Made by a program: the position numbers and the translations under genes
Shown: positions 5,393-10,310 of the stretch, piece after piece
Layout: every line of letters starts with the position of its first letter
How positions within the stretch are numbered: position 1 is the first letter of the stretch
The notes under the pieces: generated by a model
Seen by the model: only the letters and a program-made list of their open reading frames with translations
Databases searched by the model: none
Told to the model about the DNA's origin: nothing
NCBI GenBank assembly: GCA_028702015.1
Contig: JAQVPO010000021.1
Coordinates: forward strand, 1 to 10,310
Length of the DNA: 10,310 nt
Direction: 5' to 3'
Source of the DNA: Synergistaceae bacterium
GTDB lineage: Bacteria; Synergistota; Synergistia; Synergistales; Synergistaceae

Positions 5393-6805
5393 TTGTCATC
5401 AGAAATAAAAAAAAGAGACGGTTTTAGTTCAACTCTTGCAGCACTTATGGTGGCTCTTGGGTCCGCTGTAGGTCTCGGAAACATATGGAAATTCCCATAC
5501 ATGACGGGTACAGGCGGCGGCGGTGCCTTCCTAGTGCTTTATCTCTTTTTCGTCTTTATGGTAGCTATTCCTATTATGATAAGCGAATTTGTGATCGGAC
5601 GCCGTTCAAGGATGAATCCGGTAGGCGCTTTCAGGAAGCTGGAGAATACTACGAGTTCTCCGTGGTCGGGGATAGGTTTCATGGGTGCTCTCGCAGCATA
5701 CCTTATAATGTTTTTTTACAGCTGTGTGGCTGGCTGGGTATATTACTATACATACAAAGCTGCTACAGGAGCCTTTGCAGGTATAACTGCTGAAAAGGCA
5801 GGAGCAATGTTCGGAAGCGCGATAGGAGCAGGCACTGCAGGGGGAAGCTTCTCCTCTGCAGCGGTCATTTCCCCGATCTTCTGGCAGGTCGTAGTTCTGT
5901 GTGTAATAGGAACCATCATATCTCTGGGAGTATCACGAGGTATTGAAAAGGCGATCCGTATTATGATGCCTATTCTTTTTCTGCTTCTCATCATATGTGC
6001 AATAAGGGCACTGACGCTCCCGGGGGCATCTGAAGGACTTCGTTTCCTTTTTCATGTTGATTTTTCCCAGATAACACCATCGGTAATGCTTGCGGCAATG
6101 GGGCTGGCATTTTTCAAGCTATCCCTTGGAATGGGAACTATGATAACTTATGGGTCATATTTTACGGATGATTCTGACCTTTCAACTGCTCCGCTGAAGA
6201 TAGCAGTTGCTGATATCTGCGTATCAATGCTTGCCGGACTGGCTATCTTTCCAACAGTATTTTCCTTCGGAGTCGAACCTGGAGCAGGCCCTGGGCTTCT
6301 ATTTATTACTATCCCGCTGGTTTTCTCCCAGATGCCTCTTGGACAGGTGCTGCTATTTGCTTTCTTCCTGCTGACATCTTTTGCTGCCAATGGAGCGATG
6401 CTCTCTCTTGTAGAGGTTCCTACCGTATGGATGTCAGAAGAATTTGATATGCCCCGTAAAAAAGCAGCAGTCCTCAACTGTGTGATCATAGCAGTAGTAG
6501 GCGTACTGGCGGCGGGTTCAGCAGACAGTTCCAGTTTCTTCGGCGGGATCAAGGTCATGGGAAGGGGTTTCTTCGATCTCTTTGACTTTATATCATCCAA
6601 CATATGCCTGCCTCTGGGCGGCTTGTTCATTGCAATCTATACAGGATACAAGATGAAAGAAAAAGATCTTAGGGACGAACTGACAAATCACGGCAAGCTG
6701 AATAACGAAGGCAAGGTTAAACTTATCAGGTTTCTGCTTCGTTATGTGACGCCTCTCCTGGTTCTTATAATTTTCCTTAACTCTGTTGGGTTGCTGAAAT
6801 TCTGA
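5393..6805 (+). CDS. Neurotransmitter:sodium symporter (NSS) family amino acid transporter
   Basis: Inner-membrane Na+-coupled importer of amino acids in the LeuT/Tyt1/MhsT family. 470 aa from TTG 5393. TM1 carries the unwound family motif LGSAVGLGNIWKFPY (22-36), followed by GGGGAFLVLY, IPIMISEFVIGRRSR and, in TM8, LTSFAANGAMLSLVEV (327-342). The TM8 segment keeps the Thr-Ser pair corresponding to the Na2 site of LeuT (Thr354/Ser355). About 11-12 hydrophobic segments are present, with a charged stretch before the last one (KEKDLRDEL...). Substrates of bacterial members range from tryptophan and tyrosine to leucine and alanine, so specificity is not predictable here. It is separated from the permease by a hairpin but on the same strand, and is followed by a strong terminator. 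In context it probably supplies the amino acid handled by the upstream enzymes. Confidence 0.93.
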   Translation: MSSEIKKRDGFSSTLAALMVALGSAVGLGNIWKFPYMTGTGGGGAFLVLYLFFVFMVAIPIMISEFVIGRRSRMNPVGAFRKLENTTSSPWSGIGFMGALAAYLIMFFYSCVAGWVYYYTYKAATGAFAGITAEKAGAMFGSAIGAGTAGGSFSSAAVISPIFWQVVVLCVIGTIISLGVSRGIEKAIRIMMPILFLLLIICAIRALTLPGASEGLRFLFHVDFSQITPSVMLAAMGLAFFKLSLGMGTMITYGSYFTDDSDLSTAPLKIAVADICVSMLAGLAIFPTVFSFGVEPGAGPGLLFITIPLVFSQMPLGQVLLFAFFLLTSFAANGAMLSLVEVPTVWMSEEFDMPRKKAAVLNCVIIAVVGVLAAGSADSSSFFGGIKVMGRGFFDLFDFISSNICLPLGGLFIAIYTGYKMKEKDLRDELTNHGKLNNEGKVKLIRFLLRYVTPLLVLIIFLNSVGLLKF

Positions 6806-6832
6806 TATACATCAAAAAATAAAATTCATATA

Positions 6833-6878
6833 ACATAAAAAGCTCATGTCTGTTGTAAACTACATGAGCTTTTTATGT
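6833..6878. terminator. Bidirectional terminator between convergent genes
   Basis: A perfect 17-bp inverted repeat: 6833-6849 pairs with 6862-6878 (core AAAAAGCTCATG / CATGAGCTTTTT) around a 12-nt loop. A-runs and T-runs flank the GC-richer core on both strands. It lies 28 bp after the symporter stop and 26 bp after the channel stop on the other strand, so it can end transcription from both sides. Confidence 0.9.
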
Positions 6879-6903
6879 CAGGATGGATTGTCTGGGTTGT
6901 ATG

Positions 6904-7875
6904 CTATTTCTTGTTACTTTTTTTCTCCTCAGAAAGTTTTTTCTCAATAATGCTGTCTTCTCTTGGGTCGCTTATAAAAGTCTTGTGAAGCCAGTTTGAA
7001 AGAGATTTTGGGGATGATGGTTCAGACTTTCCAGAGACATTGTCTTTGTGGAAACTTTTAGGATTAATATGTGTTTCTGTCTCCAGGTGTTTCTTTTTTA
7101 ATGTCTTCAGAACCAAGCATATATCGTCTATATCGTTCTCGCTAAGCTCAGAAAATTTATATAGTTCTTTTATTATCCCTGCTACTACAGAGCTTTCTGA
7201 TCTGCTGAGAGCGCTGGAATGCATCATCATGCTTGCAATTACACCTGTTAGCATGCTTATGCAGGCAAGCCCTACTACCATCAGGAACATTCCCACGAGT
7301 CTGCCTTCAGGCGTTACCGGCACAATGTCACCGAATCCGGTAGTACTTGCCGTAGAAAAAGCCCACCATATACTGTCTGAATAATTTCTGCCTTCAAAGC
7401 CTGAAAAAAGTATTGCTGCGACCACAAGTGCTGTCATTGTTACTGCAGCTGCGTAATGCAAAGGATTGGTTCTGATGAATCTTCTCTGTGTAACGAAGGT
7501 TCTTATCAGGTATGAAAAGAATTTTATTATGAAGATTATTTCAAGTATCTGGGCAGCAGCAGCAGACATATGGATATCCCCGAACAGCTGTGCAAGTAGG
7601 ATGAACGGATACACTGGAATAATTGCGATTAATTCTGCAAGATGCCTTGTTAAAAAATGTTTTTTATTTTCTATTAAATGCATCCTTATCAGGAAATCAG
7701 CTGTAAAAACAACCCATATAAGATGATTTATCAGAAATATCATCTTAGGCTGGATGCTATATTTAAAAAAGTTCGCGCCCAGGGACATAAGCGTAAAAAG
7801 CGAGATAAGCGCCATGACCGGCAGCGTTATCTCGTAGATTTTTACAAGATGTCTTTTCTTTAGGCTACTTAACAT
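6904..7875 (-). CDS. Six-TM-type potassium channel (Ion_trans_2 pore)
   Basis: Predicted inner-membrane K+ channel, 323 aa. The pore region has the helix IWWAFSTAS followed by the selectivity filter TTGFGD (178-183), a variant of TVGYGD, then a final TM helix (about 192-217). Upstream are four hydrophobic segments. The fourth ends in SYLIRTFVTQRRFIR (121-135), with spaced basic residues like a modest S4 voltage sensor. The cytoplasmic tail of about 100 residues is rich in Lys, Glu and Ser and carries no RCK/TrkA-N or cyclic-nucleotide domain that I can recognise. The ATG start has only a weak GGA site. It begins 24 bp after the FAD-oxidoreductase stop on the same strand, so it is probably co-transcribed; no functional link is obvious. 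It converges on the symporter gene across the shared terminator. Confidence 0.88.
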   Translation of the reverse strand: MLSSLKKRHLVKIYEITLPVMALISLFTLMSLGANFFKYSIQPKMIFLINHLIWVVFTADFLIRMHLIENKKHFLTRHLAELIAIIPVYPFILLAQLFGDIHMSAAAAQILEIIFIIKFFSYLIRTFVTQRRFIRTNPLHYAAAVTMTALVVAAILFSGFEGRNYSDSIWWAFSTASTTGFGDIVPVTPEGRLVGMFLMVVGLACISMLTGVIASMMMHSSALSRSESSVVAGIIKELYKFSELSENDIDDICLVLKTLKKKHLETETHINPKSFHKDNVSGKSEPSSPKSLSNWLHKTFISDPREDSIIEKKLSEEKKSNKK

Positions 7876-7899
7876 TGTTTTCCAGTATATTGATATCCA

Positions 7900-9291
7900 T
7901 TATTTTTCTGAGAGCATTGCCCGTGCAGCCCAAAGCCCTGATGCGGATGCCTGTATAACTCCTCTTGTTACCCCGGCTCCGTCTCCTGCTGCATAGAGCC
8001 CCTTTATAGAGGTTCTAAGGCCATTGTCGAGAGTTACCTTGAGGCTGTAAAATTTGACTTCTACTCCGTAAAGCAGCGTGTGTCCGCTGTTTACCCCTGG
8101 GATTATGTTGTCCAGCGCAGCAAGCATTTCCATAATACCAACCAGATGCCTGTATGGGAGCACGCAGGCAAGATCTCCTGGCTCTGCGCTTGTAAGGGTG
8201 GGTCGAACAAGTCCGCGGGATATGCGGTCTGGAGTAGAACGCCTCCCTTTTCGCAGATCGCCTAGCCGCTGTACAAGAATGCCGCCGCCGAGCATGTTTG
8301 CCAGACGGGCGATATGACTGCCGTACCCGATAGGGTCACTGAATGGCTTGGTGAATTTTGTAGAGACCAGTATTGCAAAGTTCGTATTTTCTGTTTTGCA
8401 TTCATTTCCCTGGTTAGAGTGTCCGTTGACAGTAAGTATTTCATGGTGGCTCTGATATTCAGAAGTGACTTCACCATGCGGACACATGCAGAAGGTTCGG
8501 ACTTTGTCATCAAAGGTAGGCGTATCAAGAATGGCTTTAACTTCATAGAACTGGTCTGTGATATCCTCAGCCCAGGCCGATGGTATCTCTACCCTTACTC
8601 CTATGTCTACAGGGAGCGACTCGATCTCAAGCCCGAGATCCTTCACTGTCTTTTCCATCCACGCAGCGCCTTCGCGTCCCGGAGCCAAAAGGACCCTGTC
8701 TGCGTAGACCTCTTTCCCATTGGCAAGCATAACACCTGCAACAGATCTATCGGGCTTTAGAAGGATCTTTTCTGCCATGGTATTGGTTCGGACTTCACAG
8801 CTGTCCTTTATAGTTTCATATATGGCTCCTAGAATGTGCTTAGATCTGTCTGTTCCCATATGACGAATTGTTGCAGGTATGATATCAAGCCCTGCCCTGA
8901 GGGCTTTTGCAAGGACATTCTTTGCAAGTTCTCCGCTCGGTTCGAAGAGAGTTTTGCTTGCACCGTGTTCCAGATAGACACGGTCTGCCTCGTCAATAAG
9001 AGAAAGAAGATTCCTGCGCCCGCAGTATTCTTCAAGATTCCCGCCGAATTCAGGAGTCAGTGTTAGTTTGCCGTCGCTGAATGCGCCTGCACCTCCCCAT
9101 CCGCATACAACATTGCAGGGATTGCAGTGCACGCATTCAGGTGTCCCTGTTTTCATTGGACAAACTCTGGCTTCTATTGATCTTCCCTTATCAACAAGAA
9201 GAACTTTTTTTTTGTTTTTTGTAAGTTCAAGCGCGGCAAATAAACCAGCGGGACCTGCTCCTACAACTATTACGTCGTATTTGTCGCCCAT
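7900..9291 (-). CDS. FAD-dependent oxidoreductase, COG2509 family, with cysteine cluster
   Basis: Cytoplasmic flavoprotein of a poorly characterised family, 463 aa. The N-terminal Rossmann motif GAGPAGLFAALEL (11-23) and the matching acidic end VLLVDKG (30-36) bind FAD. The C-terminal GLYAAGDGAGVTRG (431-444) is the second FAD contact. Between them a cysteine-rich stretch has Cys44 and then Cys53-x2-Cys56-x2-Cys59-x3-Cys63, followed by GWGGAGAFSDGKL, a hallmark of this family. CMCPHGEV (268-275) adds two more cysteines. The spacing CxxCxxCxxxC equals that of [4Fe-4S] ferredoxins, but I know of no proof of a cluster in this family. The ATG start has GGGGGAG 6 nt upstream. It is transcribed divergently from the aminopeptidase, with the K+ channel downstream. 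Reaction and substrate unknown. Confidence 0.88.
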   Translation of the reverse strand: MGDKYDVIVVGAGPAGLFAALELTKNKKKVLLVDKGRSIEARVCPMKTGTPECVHCNPCNVVCGWGGAGAFSDGKLTLTPEFGGNLEEYCGRRNLLSLIDEADRVYLEHGASKTLFEPSGELAKNVLAKALRAGLDIIPATIRHMGTDRSKHILGAIYETIKDSCEVRTNTMAEKILLKPDRSVAGVMLANGKEVYADRVLLAPGREGAAWMEKTVKDLGLEIESLPVDIGVRVEIPSAWAEDITDQFYEVKAILDTPTFDDKVRTFCMCPHGEVTSEYQSHHEILTVNGHSNQGNECKTENTNFAILVSTKFTKPFSDPIGYGSHIARLANMLGGGILVQRLGDLRKGRRSTPDRISRGLVRPTLTSAEPGDLACVLPYRHLVGIMEMLAALDNIIPGVNSGHTLLYGVEVKFYSLKVTLDNGLRTSIKGLYAAGDGAGVTRGVIQASASGLWAARAMLSEK

Positions 9292-9297
9292 CTTCTA

Positions 9298-9304
9298 CTC
9301 CCCC
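9298..9304 (-). promoter_or_regulatory. Ribosome binding site of the FAD-oxidoreductase
   Basis: GGGGGAG on the minus strand, 6 nt before the ATG at 9289-9291; it confirms the start. Confidence 0.7.
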
Positions 9305-9331
9305 AAATAAAGCATAAAATCGACCCTGATT

Positions 9332-9340
9332 AGTATAGCA
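9332..9340 (-). promoter_or_regulatory. Candidate extended -10 promoter of the FAD-oxidoreductase operon
   Basis: TGCTATACT on the minus strand fits the extended -10 form, about 40 bp before the ATG. No good -35 box stands 16-18 bp upstream. Confidence 0.4.
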
Positions 9341-9373
9341 GAAAAGATAATGTAAGCAGAAAGCACGTCAACA

Positions 9374-9402
9374 TTGAGATTAAATAGTGATATTATTATA
9401 CA
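9374..9402 (+). promoter_or_regulatory. Candidate promoter of the aminopeptidase gene
   Basis: TTGAGA (9374-9379), 17-bp spacer, TATACA (9397-9402), in an AT-rich stretch about 40 bp before the TTG start. An overlapping TATTAT (9394-9399) is an alternative -10 with a short spacer. Confidence 0.5.
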
Positions 9403-9430
9403 GCTTAGAGTAGAGACAAGTTATTTTTAT

Positions 9431-9436
9431 GGAGGG
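9431..9436 (+). promoter_or_regulatory. Ribosome binding site that sets the aminopeptidase start
   Basis: GGAGGG, 7 nt before the TTG at 9444-9446. No ATG lies near, and the TTG frame stays open to the window edge. Confidence 0.75.
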
Positions 9437-9443
9437 AATATAA

Positions 9444-10310
9444 TTGAACATTAATAGATGTGAGAAAGGCTTTGATCAGGAAAGTGTTCAGGTGATCGGA
9501 ATACTTGCTGAAGAAGCCCCGTCTGGGTCGTTGTGCCTGGAGCCGCTTGCAGGAGATATGCTGGAGTTTTGCCGCAGAGCAGTGATTAACGAGGACTTTA
9601 AAGCGAAGGCAGGTTCAGCAATAAAGATACCCGTCATGCATGGGTCAGTTAAATACGTTGTTGTACACGGACTGGGAAAGGAAAAGGGCAGCGTACATGA
9701 AAACATCAGGGAAGGAAGTTTTATGATCCTGAGGACTGCTGCGGCAAAAAAATGTTCAAGTGTGTTTATCAGCATGGCTGGAGTTCAAGATAAGGCAAAT
9801 TCAAGAGCTGTTTCTGAAGGGGCTGTCCTTGGATGCTACAGGTTTGACAAGTATCTCTCTCAGAATGAGGATGAGAAGATGCTGTCTCCCAATAATATCT
9901 ATGTTGCAGATGCAGATGCAGAGGGTCTGGAAGAAGGCAGGATACTTGCGGAAGCACAATGCTACACAAGGGATATAGCTAACGAACCAGGTAATGTAAT
10001 AACGCCGGAGGTTCTTGCGGAGAAAGCCGAATTGCTGGCACAGGAGCTTGGTCTGGAATGTGAAATATGGGATGATGAAAAGATAGAGAAAGAAAGAATG
10101 GGAGCTTTCTACGCCGTAGGGAAAGGGTCGGCAAATCCACCAAGATTCATCGTTCTTACGCGTTTGCCGAAGGGAGAATGCAGGGGGCATGTTGCACTTG
10201 TAGGCAAAGGACTGACTTTCGACAGCGGCGGATTGGATATTAAACCGGCGGATTACATGACCACAATGAAGGGTGATAAAAGCGGTGCATGTGCAGTTCT
10301 CGGAGCCGTG
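9444..10310 (+). CDS. pepA: Leucyl aminopeptidase, peptidase family M17, 5' part (runs off right edge)
   Basis: Two-metal cytosolic aminopeptidase that removes N-terminal residues from peptides. 289 codons from TTG 9444 are in the window; the family is usually about 480-500 aa, so roughly 60% is seen. Residues 1-165 form the variable N-terminal domain. DIANEPGNVITPEVLA (177-192) opens the catalytic domain. Lys255 and Asp260 (VGKGLTFDSGG), Lys267 (DIKP) and Asp278 (MKGDKSG) reproduce the spacing of Escherichia coli PepA Lys270, Asp275, Lys282 and Asp293. The NTDAEGR motif lies beyond the edge. The metal-ligand motif reads MKGDKSG, where many members have MKxDMGG. It has its own promoter and is divergent from the FAD-oxidoreductase. 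In an amino-acid fermenter it would feed free amino acids to catabolism. The gene symbol is by family only. Confidence 0.92.
   Translation, partial: MNINRCEKGFDQESVQVIGILAEEAPSGSLCLEPLAGDMLEFCRRAVINEDFKAKAGSAIKIPVMHGSVKYVVVHGLGKEKGSVHENIREGSFMILRTAAAKKCSSVFISMAGVQDKANSRAVSEGAVLGCYRFDKYLSQNEDEKMLSPNNIYVADADAEGLEEGRILAEAQCYTRDIANEPGNVITPEVLAEKAELLAQELGLECEIWDDEKIEKERMGAFYAVGKGSANPPRFIVLTRLPKGECRGHVALVGKGLTFDSGGLDIKPADYMTTMKGDKSGACAVLGAV

Noticed and set aside
9910..9924. Short repeat GCAGATGCAGATGCA
   Set aside because: Lies within the aminopeptidase coding region and simply encodes Asp-Ala repeats in the variable domain.

Overview
The window (about 45% GC by eye, compact, with many TTG starts behind strong GGAGG-type ribosome sites) looks like the chromosome of an anaerobic amino-acid-fermenting bacterium. 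The gene content (an ornithine-racemase-like enzyme, an ornithine-cyclodeaminase-family enzyme, catabolic-type threonine dehydratases, a Na+/amino-acid symporter of the NSS family, a COG2509 FAD protein and an M17 aminopeptidase) suggests Synergistota first and Clostridia second. This is inference from gene content and style only; no marker gene is present. I see no rRNA, tRNA, CRISPR array, insertion sequence or phage gene.

Left part (1-1202): two genes run leftward. They are a GntR/FCD regulator and, 21 bp after it, the first 35 codons of a threonine-dehydratase-like enzyme cut by the window edge. Right of the regulator lies a gene-free stretch of about 430 bp. It holds back-to-back promoters, two palindromic candidate operators and a leader of over 300 nt, with a second, extended -10 promoter just before the next gene.

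Middle part (1212-6805, rightward): three tightly packed enzyme genes with gaps of 3 and 2 bp encode a fold-type III PLP amino-acid racemase (Orr/COG3457), a fold-type II PLP dehydratase and an ornithine cyclodeaminase/mu-crystallin-family enzyme. After 84 bp comes an EamA/DMT permease. A strong hairpin follows, then an NSS sodium:amino-acid symporter. A perfect 17-bp inverted-repeat terminator closes the block. Together this reads as a locus for importing, interconverting and breaking down an amino acid under GntR control, with the EamA permease as a possible exporter. The combination 'fold III PLP enzyme + threonine-dehydratase-like + OCD-like' resembles the logic of the beta-hydroxyaspartate cycle (BhcC/BhcB/BhcD) and part of ectoine catabolism (EutB/EutC), but it matches neither exactly. 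The substrate is unknown, and this is the most interesting part of the window.

Right part (6904-10310): a leftward pair encodes a COG2509 FAD-dependent oxidoreductase with a ferredoxin-like CxxCxxCxxxC cysteine cluster and, 24 bp downstream, a six-TM-type potassium channel. Divergent from these is an M17 leucyl aminopeptidase (PepA-type), cut by the right edge, with its own promoter. The peptidase fits a peptide/amino-acid fermenting lifestyle.
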